A DNA stretch of 64,000 bases from Atrichornis clamosus. Its lineage: Eukaryota; Chordata; Aves; Passeriformes; Menuridae. Position numbers and translations under genes: made by a program. Below, piece after piece: positions 24,006 to 37,088 of this stretch. Below the pieces are notes generated by a model. The model was given only the letters and a program-made list of their open reading frames with translations, was not told the origin of the DNA and ran no database searches. The DNA is taken from positions 1 through 64,000 of the forward strand of contig WBMZ01011892.1 of assembly GCA_013400975.1 (NCBI GenBank). Direction: 5' to 3'. How positions within the stretch are numbered: the first letter of the stretch is position 1; each line of letters opens with the position of its first letter.

Positions 24006-26237
24006 ACTATATTGCTGCATTCCTAATGCTACAGCACTTTGGCAGAAGGGGATGCTAAGGCAATCATATCGTGCTCAGATAAACCAGGAAAGTTCAGAGC
24101 TCGTGTCATATACTTGTAGTTGAATTTTGGAGTTGCCAAGTGTTTGTCAATAACTGTAATAATTCAATTAGCATTTTGAACAAATCGAGTCATGGCTAGG
24201 TTTTTTATTATGTGGGAGGTGGGCTTTTCTTTTGTGGGGGAGAGAGTGTTATCTTTTTTTTTTTAACAGAACACCTAGTATGCACATCATTTAAATTTAG
24301 ATGTTTACATTCATTTTATCATGTTGCAATTAAAGCCCAGAGTAATGAAAATAATTCTGGCAAAATCTGAGGGAAAGATTATATAACAGACAAGGTACAG
24401 GGTTCATGGCACAGTTACTCGATAGTATCATTCAAATATGAATTTGAACATGATAATCATTATTAGTTTTGACATTTGCCAGTGCCATGCCTGAGTGTTA
24501 CTTACTTAGAAGGCTAGTTTTATGTAATTTTTAGTCTTATAATGTATTTCTTCTGACATTCCTTTGCCTTCAGTCTTGATGTTATATATTCAAGTGTTAT
24601 AATCATAGAACGTTGAAACAGTTTATAAAAACACACTGAAATATTATATGACAGTATTTATGTAACTATCAAAATTTAGTTTTAAGTAAGTTTTATGAAT
24701 TCTTTCTTTAAAAATATTGTTCCTGACATTTACATGTAAGAGCCTAGACAGTCCCTTCAGAAATACATTCTGAAGAAAATAAAAGAGACTGGAAATAAAT
24801 ATTTTCTATAATGTGCTGTTACCACATCTTCTCTACATGACATCTATAGTTAAAGTTCCAACCCATACTTCTAATACTTATCTGTGTCCCTTCCTTTAAA
24901 GGCGAAAGAAATATTTTTTTTGTTTGAGTGAGAAAGCTGCAGAACTTCTCTTTAAACTGCTGAAGTTCTTTGTAGTGCCAGACGCTCTCAGGCAGGTTTT
25001 AAAAACATACAATAGATTATAAAACCTCTTTTAGTGTGTGGCATTTTTTCTGAATGCCATGACACCATACTGAAAATCACATACCTTCTAAAAGTGTCGC
25101 AATGTAAACGTATTGCCTCTGCAATAGAGACTGCTGCCCTTTAAGAAAACAGTTTTCTTCCTTTGATAATATTTTGAGATATGTCCTGCTGCTGTTCCTT
25201 TCAGAGTGCTGCTTTATCTTACTTTCTCGATGCCCTCCTGTAGAGATAGGCTTCCTTCCCATCAAATCATGCAGTGTGGAGCACATCAGACTCTGCAGAG
25301 TTCCTTAAATATTTGGCTGAAGGTCAGTCCTGCCATCCAGGAAAGAACAAAAACATAGTTTTATGCTTTGCTACACTTGAAGAAACTTGGAATAATAATA
25401 GAAAAAGAACACAGGAACCACTTTCCCAGTGTGATGGTGTTAATTTGTAACCCTGCACCTCTATAACTTGTGCAAGTGGAGGCTTGCCAACAGTAGCAGC
25501 TGGATGCTCAGCTGTGCATATTTCGCTTATTGTACAAAGCCGTAGAAAGCAAAGATGCAGGCAAGTCGTATGTGAAGAAAAGGCTGGGGATTTTCTGCTG
25601 CTGACACCGTGCCATTGAATTATGGACAGTGGTTTGGTGTGAAGCCTTGATCCCGCTGAACAATGGCAAAATTCCTGTTACCACTTCATCTGGGTGAATT
25701 AATGTGGAGTATTTTGGAAGAAGTCATGGAGACCTAGAGTGCCAGAGAAGGAAAGCCTTTCCTGTACACTTAGATTCTCTTACGCTTTATGCCAAAAGCC
25801 TGATCATAGATAGAAAACACTGCTTTAGGAAGATTATTTTGGAAATACAGAAGTAAACATGGCAGGACTTCAGTGCCACTATTTACCTAGAAATAACATT
25901 CATATGCACACAACAGATTCATCATTTCATTAAAAACACACTTTAAGAAGTTTTCTAGGAAAAGTTGACAAAGCTATGGTATAAACTTTGAATAGCTTCA
26001 AATAACCACAGTGTTTGAAAGAAAATAAGGTGCTTTGCTTTCATACATGGAATTTTCTCTCCAAGAAACAATCCTAAACTAGCAACATTAGAGAAATATT
26101 TGGCACATGATACTTCATTGAACCTCCAATAATTGTAATTCAAGAAGTCTAAGTTCCCAAAAGCACAAGGCACCTCTCTTTTATAACCTATAAAGAGGTA
26201 GTGAGACGTTGGATTATGGCAGTAAGACTGAGGATTT

Positions 26238-26337
26238 TCAGAGAATCATAACAGAGTCATTGAATGGCTTGGGTTGCAAGCAGTCTTAAAAATCATCTGG
26301 TTCCAGTGCCTCTGCCATGGGCAGGGACATCTTTCAC
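26238..26337 (-). mobile_element. CR1 LINE 3'-end fragment
   Basis: GAGAATCATAACAGAGTCATTGAATGGCTTGGGTTGCAAG, read in pieces, matches the terminal CR1 pattern 'agaatcatagaatggtttgggttggaag'. It is followed by AAAATCATCTGGTTCCAG and CTGCCATGGGCAGGGACA, which are typical of CR1 3' UTRs in reverse orientation. About 100 bases remain; the element is 5'-truncated and lies leftward. Confidence 0.85.
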
Positions 26338-27010
26338 TTCAATTTTAGGAATTTCTAAAGTATGTTTATTATATGCTTTGTCCCACATACTGAGCGTTCA
26401 GTCTTTATGCTCAAGAATAGGTATTAATAACCACAAAAAGTAGTAGTAAAAATAACTTAAAAGAGTATTTTCTAAACATTTTTTTTCCTGTAAAATACAT
26501 AACAATCACAGAACATTCATTGCCTAAGTATGGCATATTTTTTCTTGACCACAGTGGGAAGGCTTTCTATAATTCCTGGTTTTAAGGTGATTCTGGAAAT
26601 CACTCTTTTTTGAGCATCTTTAAAAGTCTTCATTGCACGTCACCACAACTCTGCTTCTCCTGCTTGCTGTGCTTGTCTTTGCTTTGCACGCTTCATTCTA
26701 CCAGGTTTTTTCTTCCTTTTAATTTTCTTTGGCTCTACAAGCAAATACATTTTTCATTTTATTCAAATGATAAAGTGTTTTTAGTGATTTGTCAGGCTCA
26801 TAAGTCACTGTTACCATAGCACCTGAAACCTTTCTTTATGATCTTTATGACCTTACACAGATGAAGATCAACATAACAATAAGATAGGGAAAAGTTCTTA
26901 TTTTCTACATTGAAAAAAGAGAAACCACACTGCTAAAGCATGAAAGAAAGAACCACTGGGCTGGCTTTTCCACTCATAAAGCTTCCTGTCTGAGATGAGT
27001 TTTTCAGTGA

Positions 27011-27095
27011 TATAGAATCATTAAGGTTGGAAAAGACCTGTTAGATCATTGAGTTCAACCATTAACTTGGTATTGCTTAACCTAAATGCGTATTT
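27011..27095 (-). mobile_element. CR1 LINE 3'-end fragment of a different subfamily
   Basis: TATAGAATCATTAAGGTTGG, then AAAAGACCTGTTAGATCATTGAG and TTCAACCATTAACTTGGTATTGC, follows the 'gaatcattaaggttggaaaagacc' type of avian CR1 3' end. This type differs from the 'tggtttgggttgg' type at 26.2 kb. It is in reverse orientation and only about 85 bases are recognisable. Confidence 0.85.
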
Positions 27096-30000
27096 TCACT
27101 TCTGCATCAAAGTGCCATAGATTGAGCTTGTGATTGCCTAAGCAAGCAGAAGTATTATTAGAAGCATATTATGTGTAAAAATACATTGTAAATCAGTTTA
27201 GATTAGTTTCTACCTCAATCTTAATTATATATGCAACAAATACCTTTATTAACTTAATAATTATTCTTTGCTTGTAATTTCAATGTTAACAAAAGACAAC
27301 TTAATTGCTTTAAGAAATTTACTGTTACTGTATTTTCTGTGAATTATCAAGTGAATATTATGTACATCAATCACTATTGTAGTGTTGAAAAAAATTGTAA
27401 TTACAAGAATAACTCACATTTTAATAACACTAAATGGTGTTTCACTATGTAAGAGTCCATTGTCAAGATGCATAATATTCAGATTTCCTTTCACTTAATA
27501 ACAGAAGGCATGAAGAGGAAAAAAAAAAGACATATAATTTTAGTACCTTCATATTTTTATTTCTGTTAAATATCACACTGAGTATGGTTCACATTTATCA
27601 ATTTGAGTATGCAGCTGTTATGGGCTGCTTTTGTGTACATAATTTCTTTTATTAATTTTCCCACAAATCAAATTATATGAGAAGAAAAAGGGGAAATAAA
27701 GATAATAGTTTCATAAATATCTTAAGGGCAAACCAAAAATTGCATCACGAATCTTTGGTATATTTTTCTTTTATTCTGTATTTTATCTGGAGAATGAGGA
27801 ATCAGAAATTCTCATATAACTTTATTTTTTTTCTCAAAGAAACCAAACAATGATTAAAATTGTTTCCAGCCTTCTTTTCACATTCTTCCTTGCTGAATTA
27901 TACAAGAGATAAAAATTAAGGTGTTGGGTTTGGGTGTTTGTTAAGTCTTTTTTGTGGGGATAAAAAACCCCACATATGATCACAAAAACATTCACAAAAT
28001 AACTCCTATCTTTAAGTAGCAGTCATCCTTTGACAACTAAAATATTAATTTGGATTTGTGGATGCTTTTTTTTTTACCCCCCCTCCTCTACTTTCCAAGC
28101 TGCCTCTGACCTGGTTACCTTTTCCTTTTAAAATACCTTATCTTTTTACTGACATAAGTCAGAAAGTCTTACAAAATAATGCAGGCTTTGCCCCCTGAAT
28201 GAGAAGGTGCTGTTCTGACAGCTAGGCATCACAGGGGCTGGGAGGAGAGTAAGGTGGAAAACTATGCCATGTAATGCTGGTATATGAAACTGAAATTCAG
28301 TGCTGGTGGCCAGTGGTCAGGAACAGCAATCATTTTAGCCTCAGAAGCGGTATTCCCACGTTTTAGTGTGACCAAGATGTCTTATCGCACCCCTTGGAGA
28401 GCCTAGGAGAAGCAGTTGTGTCATTCTCCCAGGAGAAAGGTAGATGTAATTGCAGAGGTCTCCTCGGCAATTTCCCACGCCTTCACTGCTCAGTGAAGTC
28501 AACCCGCACACTTCCTCCTGTATCTGGGGATCTGGATTGCCTTTGAACAACCCAGCTCCACCTGACAGTGGTGATCTAACCCCAGTGAGACCCAGGCTGT
28601 GAATTGCTCAGGTGCTGAGTATCAGGATCTTCTCCAGCTCTGTGTTTATATGCCACCTACGTATGTTAAGATCTAAAGACTGTGTCAGCAGCTATGCTTT
28701 GTGCATTTTCAGTTAGGGAGTATCAGGTGAGATCTTATACCTGATTACAAAAAGTGGTCGAGAAAAATGAGCTTGCCAGATGTCGGTTTCATACCTTTTT
28801 AAGTGTAGGTAGCTGAAGCCTGATTTCATGAAGAAGGACCATTGCACACTCCTGAGCAGCATTACCCAATGTCTTTTTGCTTCAAACTGTGCCAAGAAAC
28901 TAGTGGTACAAGACCAATTAATTTCATCTTTGACTGCTTTGTCAATCAGCATAAGAAGATATTAAATCACAATTGTAACACAGTGATTATTCTCCTGGAA
29001 TATCCTAAAACAGGAAGAGCAGTCAAGAGTTTCATATAGAACAGGACAGTAATGATCTCATGACAAGCATGGTCCCTGGAGATCACTTTAGAGCTATTTT
29101 AAAGATATAGTGGAGAAAAGTGTGTGTATATATGTTGTACTAGAAGATGATAGAGATGGCACTTTACAGTCACAAAAATGAGTTCTAGCTGGCTGTGAGG
29201 TGCACCCTGATTAATTTAAAGTGTTAACAGCCAATTGAATGCTTCTTCAGTTGAAGCATATTTATTACAGAGTGTAACAACCAGTTAATCAGAGTTGGAA
29301 GCTGTAGCATAAGAAAGAAGTTGGAAATCAACTTTTTTCAGTCATTTATTTAGCTTGATATAAAGCACTTCCTTTGTGGTTTTGCCTCTTAATACTCCCT
29401 TGAAAATGCAAGAGCATTTTTCCTCTTTGAGAAAAAAACCCCACCACATTTGACACAAATGCAGAATATTGCTAAAGGATTGTTGAAGATATGGTTTGAG
29501 TTCTGGGGAATGTCAATGACTGACCTAAATTGAAATCAGTTTACAACTCCTGCAATAAGATATTCAACCACTCTGCCGTATGCCTTACTCCTATCTTGCC
29601 ATTCACATTTGCTTACACAGTTCTAACACTCGACTATTTAAAATCCCTGGAAAACTGCATGTGGTTACTCTTTCTCCTCTTAACGCAAGGAAAACAACTA
29701 AAGTATTTTTTTGTTAGCATAAAAATTTCCCTTTCACCCAATACACTTGATTTCTGTTTCTATCAGAATAAACTCTGTCATAAATATAGCATGTGTGCTT
29801 GAGTGTGTGTGTACGTGTAGGAATTTTTTTCCTGAACTATCTGCTCTCCTTGAAAATGTGACCCCCATGAAGCATACAGAAAACTGAATATGCAAAAATA
29901 CATGCATACACACTTTTTGTGTGAAAAAAAATCTCTAAAAATTACCATCATAGTAGAAAAACCAGAAAATTAATTAAATTATAATGCACAAATATTGACA

Positions 30001-30481
30001 GGTCAGTGCTAAACAGACTTTAAAAATGAATTCTGTAACTTGATGTTTAGGAAATTATTACTACAAAATACATCCCTGTTTGCAGATTTAAGACAGAATA
30101 TTATCCTTACTTTTATCAAGAATCATACGAAGGTTAGTGACACACATGTGGATGCAATGTGCATTCTTCATGCATAATATAGTTGGGGATCAAAAAACTA
30201 CAGTGTTGCAATATTGACTGCTCTTTTGCATAGCATGGAAATTTTAAAAAATGGTCATAACATATTTACAATTTTTTGTAAGGTCCTTTGGGGCAAATGC
30301 TGGTATTAAAATGGGACAAGAAAAAAAATAGGAGGAATGTGATTTTGAGGATAATATTTACCAATAATATTTATGAAGTGCCAGTGAATTTGTATTTTCT
30401 TCTTTTTCCTTTCTGCAGCTAGTCTTACTATGATAAAAGAATAGAAAAGACATTGCCCTGTATTCTTGTTACATTTTTAAT

Positions 30482-30519
30482 AAAGGACTAGAATATGTAT
30501 AAAGGACTAGAATATGTAT
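30482..30519. repeat. Exact 19-base tandem duplication
   Basis: The unit AAAGGACTAGAATATGTAT at 30482-30500 is repeated exactly at 30501-30519. The perfect identity suggests a recent event. Confidence 0.9.
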
Positions 30520-33500
30520 TCATTTCTAAGGAGCATATGGACATCTTAACAGAAATAGAGGACCTATCACAAAGGAAGAAATCAGAAATACATGCCAAAA
30601 AAGGTAAAATTCATCCTTGGAAAAGGGCCAGCACATTATCGGCATGCCATTAAATTTTAATTTGACAACTTCATTGAGTCTCATGTAATCTTGTGCCCAA
30701 TGTCTGCTGCCAGGATGAATTTCACAAAGGATAATGGAATATAGAACAAAGGCCACAGAAAGCATTAAGAGCTGTAGTGTTTACAGGGCATGTATATTCT
30801 GCCTAGACATAAATAAAGTTTGAAGCAACATCAGTAGATGCAGCTATAGGTTAAGGTTCTGAATGAACCACCAGTAGGTTTTTTCATGCCCTAAACTTAC
30901 CGGAAGAGGAGGAACTTGCTGTACCTCATGCTATTCTCTTAACACTTATTGTTCCCTCTTTAGTATTCTCTCTTTCAGCTCTCCAGTACAACACATCAGG
31001 CAGTATAACTTACCTTCCCTACAACACGTCCCCTGTGTCTTTGCAAAATAAAGCCCTGCTTACAAAAGGCTAAAGATCACCTCCAACAGACAACTCAGCA
31101 TCACCAGAGTTTCAACTGCTACACAGTTTAACCTTTAGTTAAAGACCAATCTGTGAGAAGAGGCATTACTTTTTTTTTCCCCCCAAATCCCTTGGGTAGT
31201 TTCTGAAGACAAATTCCACTGTTCATGTGTAAGTAGAAAACAAGAACCAGAAAATGCTTGTTTTAGGAAACAGAATATTTTCTATATTGGAGCTATTTAG
31301 CAAGCAGCACAAAAAAAAAAAGGTTTTGTGGTAATAAAACTTACATGTTCACAATCCATGTATTTTAATTTAAATTAATTTTTTTTATAGCTGAGTGGGA
31401 TGAATCTTTTAAAAGCCTCTCAGCTTTACCCGTGGTGGTGTTTCATTTTACCACTGTTTGTAATTATCTATTTACACTAACATAACAAATGTAGTGCCTC
31501 CAGCAAAAAGCTAAAGGTTGATGAGAAACAGAATGAAAAAGCACCTAAATGTTAGACTAGTCAGCAGGATTTTCAAGTTTGTTAAAATTAATACAAACTA
31601 TCATTAGAGTACTCTACAGTTCAGTGCTTCATAAATAGGAAAAACAAAGCAGTAATGCTTTTTGTAGCTTTTTCAGTTTGACTTTTATGTGGTTTCATCT
31701 TCCTTTAACAAATCAGGATGCAGAACCGCTCATAAAGCTTCCAGTACAGGCCAACAGTATAATAATTCACTATGTACATCCTGAGCCACTTACAACTTGA
31801 ATGCATCTGGAATGACTGAAAAAATATATCCTAATTATATAAAATACAACAACCAAGAAAAAAGAATTACCTCTGTCTCTGCTCTAGGGTGAAGTTGGAT
31901 ACCTCTTCAATTCTTTGCCTGCTTCATTGACTGACCCAGATGACTTGGCAGAGCAAAATAAAAAAGTTTATTCACTTATGACTGCTGAGTCCCAAGTGTA
32001 TTGAAGAACAGTAGGGTTGCTTCCAATTGGTGGTTGATGCTTTCTAAAATGAAATAAAATATCAAAGTACATCTTTATAATTTATACACCAAAAAGCATG
32101 ACAAAGTGCTTCAGACTGAGTATTCAGGCTGCTTCAGAAAATGACACAGTGGGAGAATCACTGCCAATTAATTTCAAATTTTACAAAGTTTATTTAAAAT
32201 GAATGAGTGCATTACTTACCATATAATTTATCAGGATAGAAGGTAATTCCCACAATGTTTTAAGTCATTCAAAATCCCAATCTGTTGCGGTGAAGCTTTC
32301 TGAGTATGCTGAGCAATTAAAAGACTTGGGAATATCAAAGTGGGTGAAAGAGTTTTTTGGTAAAACACTGAGTTACTCAAACATTATTTAAAAAACATTT
32401 GAAATTCTGAATGATGAATTTATTCAGAGAATCACAGAGCATTTCTTAATAAAAGTTCTATGCAGGAAGGCATACACCTCTTACTCAGATGCCTATAGTA
32501 CAATTGTCTTATTGCACTAATAATATTTGACTGACCTGACTCACAAAAGTAGGTAAAAAGCCATGGAAAATTAAGCAAAATTAAACATCTAGCTACAATC
32601 TCAGTGTCAAACATAAACTGTATCTTTTTATGTAATCAATTATCAAGAACTATCAAAAGCTCCTGGTCCAACGAGGGACCATTGAAGAGAGAAGGAAAGT
32701 ATTTGGCCTGCATAGATCTGAAGGTATTTTAGGCTTTTCAGTTATACAAGGGTTGGACAAAGAAACATATATGTAGAAAACTGAAAGCACATAGTTGTAA
32801 AAATGGACATAATAATTTTAATGTCCACATAATATTTGTAGTGTCCAGATACCAGGATTTCTTTTACTTGATGAAAGGTGACAGATTCTAAAACAAAGCA
32901 AGAAATATGTTTTTGGGTTTTTTCTGAAGTTCTAGAAGTAGCTAGATGAATGACTGTCATCGCTTTTTTTAGAAGGAGAAAAACATCAAATCAATTCAAA
33001 ATTAAATTTTTCATTGGCAATTTGAGAACTCCCATGGAATCAGGAGCACTTCTCTGCTCAGGAACTGCAACACCAGATCATTAATTTTATTGTGTTAATG
33101 ACTAATTTCAAAGCCATTGTTTCTAAAGAGCATAAAGGAAAATAAATATTCTTTCTTATTTTTTCAGGTATGAAAGGTATGTTGGAGAACATGCAAACAT
33201 GAATTGAAAAGTCATCTTACTTCTACTGGCATTTTACAAGGTTGCAATGGATAAAATAGGATCTAATCTTTCTCTTTTTGAAGAAAAACATCAGTAGGTA
33301 TTGCCCAGAACTTTTCCAAGTGGGGTCTTTTTCTCTTCCATTTCTGTAAGAGGATTTTTTCCACGTGCTTCATGCATGTATTTTCATCTCTACAAATATT
33401 CAGAGGCCATCTGGAAACAGAAATAATCTCAGAAGAACAGAGGTGTCAACAAGAGTAACCAAAGTCCAGAGAAGTGTTCCTTGCTGGTAGATGTTTCATC

Positions 33501-34494
33501 CTGAATCAGTCAGTCACTCAAAATTTGTGCCACAGGCTGCTCAGCTGTGTGGTAAAAGATATTGTGTTGTTATGATGTAACCATTTAGCAAGGAAGAAAT
33601 CCATACATTCATGAAATATCCACAAAATGGAATTTTGATGACAGATTATGAGAACTGTGAGAGATTCTGCCAGCATATTCCTGTAAGGATTTATACTTCT
33701 CTGACAACAAGTACGACTGAGACTCAAGGGTGACACCTCTAAGAAAGCATCCTGTCTCCCTGGTTGAGGATGAGGGTAGGGCCAGGGAATTTGTCTTGTT
33801 ACTCAGTGTGGACTTATTAGTATGGAATTCTTTCTTCTCCAGCCTGTAGAACAAAGATAAGTAGCAGACAGAAAGCTACAAGGTACAAAGGTTAATGGTG
33901 AAACAAAAAAATAATAATGAAGACTAAAGTATGCTACATCCACTATAATGAAGTCCATTTGGCTTCAGCTTTAGAAGCAAGCTATTTTAGGCTCTCTAGT
34001 GAAGCAAGGATTTAACAGACAATGAAATATATATTAAAAAACTGAAAGCAAATATGTGTTAAAATGTCCATAATATTTCTCTCATCAATATGCTTTAATC
34101 TTGGTGAGGATTATGGAAAGGATTAACAATTTAAAATTTAATATCACGTTGGTTTATAAAACCCCTGATTTTTCCTTTGGTATATATAAGTAATTCTAAG
34201 AAAACCCACAACACCAATCACTCCCAAGTTTTCTGATTTTATATCAAAATGAAACTGAAAGCCTCTGCTTGACCTCAAACTGTCTCATCAATGGTTTCTC
34301 AGGGTCTGCTCTCTGCACTGCTGCTCCCTGCTGACAGCCTGCCAGGGGCATGGCCACTTGTCACCTAAGTCCCACCTCAACCAGGAGTGTCCATCTCCTC
34401 TACAAGCAGGGCAAGGGGAAAACCCTGTCCAGACACCAGTCCTGGGCCTGTTCCTTTGGCCACAGTCCCTGAAAAGCTACTTTTTTTTTGACAG
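30520..34494. other. Gene-free AT-rich stretch
   Basis: No gene or RNA gene is seen. A minus-strand frame at 30,526-30,765 is open for 79 codons but matches nothing I recognise. From about 34,260 the sequence becomes richer in G+C without a recognisable repeat. Confidence 0.5.
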
Positions 34495-34752
34495 GGTCCC
34501 AAAATCAGTGTGAAAACATGTCCTGGTTATGGCTTGACAGTTAAAGATGCTGGAGCATTTCTTCCAGCAGAGAGATACCAAGTGCCTCGTGAGGTGAAGG
34601 CAATGGCTGATAGGAGTTTCTGTGGAGCGCCATCTTATCAAACTGTCAGGCACTGGCTTTATTCACAAATCTGTGTGAATCTCTACGAAAGCTACAGGCA
34701 AAAATCCTTCCCCTGTGGTGCATCTCCAACATCCTCTTCTCAGGAGCTTTAA
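34495..34752 (+). other. Candidate exon: T-tract acceptor plus 85-codon open frame
   Basis: A run of nine T followed by GACAG ends at 34494 and would serve as an acceptor. The frame after it is open for 85 codons to the TAA at 34750-34752. It begins GPKISVKTCPGYG and includes PAERYQVPREVKAMADRSF. A moderate donor, GAG|GTGAAG, lies inside at about 34,593, so a shorter internal exon of about 99 bases is also possible. The preceding 200 bases are GC-richer than the local background. The peptide has no family that I recognise. It may be an exon, an old retro-derived fragment or a chance frame. Confidence 0.22.
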
Positions 34753-36330
34753 AACCTAGGCTTTACTGTCTTTTCTCATTAATTTTGACTAGCAAAGGAG
34801 ACATGGAGAATTCACTTTGTGTACCTTGTAACTGAAATTCACAGAAAAAATGTCACAGAGCACAAAGCCCCCAAAAAAACAAGTGTTGCAATCTGACTCT
34901 TTTCTTTCATTTGGGAAGATATGGTTATTTGTGAATAAAGATATTATATCCCCACCAGTGATCAGTTCCACAGAATTTTTTCATCAGTTTTGCTAAATTT
35001 GATTATGATGTAAACTTAGGACAAATGCTGCCTTAACTTCATCTGACACCAATATAGCTTTAATGAATCTGACCCTCTGATTCTCAGCTCTAAAAGCCAC
35101 CAGCTCTGGTGCAATGACCTGACACATTGTTTAGCATACATTTTTTAAATCTCATTTAATTTTATAGTAGATTTTTTGCCTTAAAACCTTACACTTTTAT
35201 TGAGCAATTAAACTGCATTCTCAGTCAGGGGGAAGAAATGTTCATAAAATAAGTTAAGCAGTAATTTCTAGACAGAACTTGCATTTTTATTTCCTCCATC
35301 ATAACAGGAACAAGTATTTGCTTTGTAAAATAAGATGCAGAGTCTTCTAAAGAGCTGAAAATGACAATTGATTTGTTTAAATTTTTTTTTCCTTAGCTGA
35401 GATTAAGTTTAGAGTTATTGGAATAACAAATTGCTTCTGGTATACTGACCTTATCAGGTCAGTCAAATAAAATGAGCAACAGTTCTTGGAATCTTTTTCT
35501 ACAACCATTTTGCTGCCTGATGGCTGTTTCCCATGCCTCACATACTGAATTTTTTTCCACATAGCACCTCTGTTTTAATGTAAACATATAAAAGGTAACT
35601 TTGTTGCTGCCAACAAACTAGTATAATTCTGTATCTATTGTAAACAGTTCTGATTTTAAAGCAAGATGACTGGAGACCTCTTTGTGATGCTTCAAGGACT
35701 ACCAGTGAATTTTATAGGTGAGGTTTAAAAGCATAAAACATTATGTCCACTACCTAAGTATGTCTTCAAGTATAATAATTACAAAATCAGGTTTTAACAA
35801 ATGTGAATTTGAAGAAGATTGCTATTTGTAATACAATATCAATGTTTTTTATTTTCTTATTACCTCCATTCTTATTAAGTTGCTCTGGTTGAGTCTAAAG
35901 TATATTTTTGTCCACCATGAATAAGAAAGGAAAAATGTACACTTAAAATAATTACATAAAACTGCCTAAAATATTAAAAACCCCACCAATATGTATTTCA
36001 TTTGAAAAAAAAAAATTAAACAACAAACCTATACACTGCTAATCTGTGGAGAAATTCTCCTTTCTTTTTCCACTGTCAACTAAATGTCACTGAACAATTA
36101 AAAAATTCAACAATATGTCTTCTAGAAAATACCTTGTTAAAATATGTCTCTCTAGATATATATATAATGGATACCTACCTACTTAGTTACCTTCACGTTC
36201 ATTGAACACAAATACCTTAAAAATAATTTGTATAGAGAAGACATCCACACAGCAACAGAGTAGGTAGAAATATAGTAGGCAGACAAGTTTTTGTAAGACT
36301 CAGCAACTAACACTTTTATAAGTACAGTTC

Positions 36331-36799
36331 TGGTGTTCCCAACAGGAGAAGGACGTGGAGCTGTTGGAGCAAGTCCAGAGGAGGCCACGAAGTTGGTTAG
36401 AGGCTGGAGCACATTCCCCATGAAGACAGGCTGAGAAAGTTGGGGCTGTTCAGAGAAAGTTGTGTGGAGACTTCATAGGAACCCTCCAGTGTCTGAAGGA
36501 AGCCAGGGAGGGCCTCTTCATCAGGAACTGCAATGATAGGACAAGGAGTAATGAGTACAAATTGAAAGAGGGGAAATTTAGCTATACAGAAATAATTCAT
36601 TACTATGAGGGTGGTGAGGCTCTGGAACAGCTTGCCAGAGAAGCTGTGGATGCTCCAGCCCTGGAAGTGTTCAAGGCCAGGCTGGATGGGGCACTGAGCA
36701 ACCTCGTCTAGTGGGAGGTGTCCCTTATCCATGGCAGGGGGGTTGAAACTTGATTATCTTTGAGGTCCCTTCCAACACCAACTCTTCTATGATTCTATG
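36331..36799 (+). mobile_element. CR1 LINE, 5'-truncated, with intact 3' terminus
   Basis: This is the clearest CR1 copy in the window. In order it shows GTGGAGCTGTTGGAGCAAG, GTCCAGAGGAGGCCACGAAG, GAGGGTGGTGAGGCTCTGGA, CAGGCTGGATGGGGC, and the terminal CTTTGAGGTCCCTTCCAACACC. It ends in two 8-base units, TTCTATG and ATTCTATG, at 36785-36799. That terminal repeat is diagnostic of avian CR1 and fixes the orientation as plus. About 470 bases cover the end of the reverse-transcriptase frame and the 3' UTR. The open frames on both strands at 36,397-36,732 are remnants or shadows of this element. Confidence 0.95.
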
Positions 36800-37007
36800 C
36801 TTAAGAATTGCTTAAGGCCTGAATGCTAGCAGAAATGTGCTTCAGTATACAGAAGAATCCTGGCACCAATAGCATAACAATAATAGTATGTCAAACTCCT
36901 TAATCTTTATGTAGATGCTAAGTAAATGAATTATTATTTCAATAATGCAACTTTGTATAGGACTATAATCATACTCCTTTCTAAAGTAAGAATCTTACTT
37001 ATTTCAG

Positions 37008-37088
37008 TCCCTACCTGAAAAGCAAAGGCGCATGAAGCTGCTGTACCTCTTGAAAGACATTCTGTCACGTTAATTCTTCTGAAGCATG
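37008..37088 (+). other. Best candidate exon in the window (81 bases)
   Basis: TTACTTATTTCAG ends at 37007 and GCATG|GTGAGTGG crosses 37088/37089, so both splice sites fit vertebrate consensus. In frame 0 the exon encodes 21 residues, beginning SLPEKQRRMK and ending LLKDILSR, then a TAA at 37071-37073, only 15 bases before the donor. The other two frames stop earlier. The basic, leucine-rich peptide looks protein-like, and a stop so close to the junction would not trigger nonsense-mediated decay. It could be a penultimate exon whose last intron lies in the 3' UTR, or an exon of a non-coding RNA. I do not recognise the protein. It lies 209 bases downstream of a CR1 copy but contains none of it. 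Confidence 0.35.

Larger units (their letters stand above)
24006..30481. other. Mostly unique AT-rich sequence, no gene seen
   Basis: Besides the two CR1 fragments at 26.2 and 27.0 kb, I see no gene. The block at about 28,180-28,640 is clearly richer in G+C than its surroundings but has no recognisable frame. A pyrimidine-rich acceptor-like site ends at 30,419 with no donor or long frame after it. Confidence 0.55.

Noticed and set aside
32425..32445. AGAATCACAGAGC, similar to a CR1 terminus.
   Set aside because: The following bases show none of the CR1 3' UTR words, so the match is too short.
36397..36732. Open frames on both strands, 83-111 codons.
   Set aside because: They lie inside the CR1 element and are remnants or shadows of its reverse-transcriptase frame.
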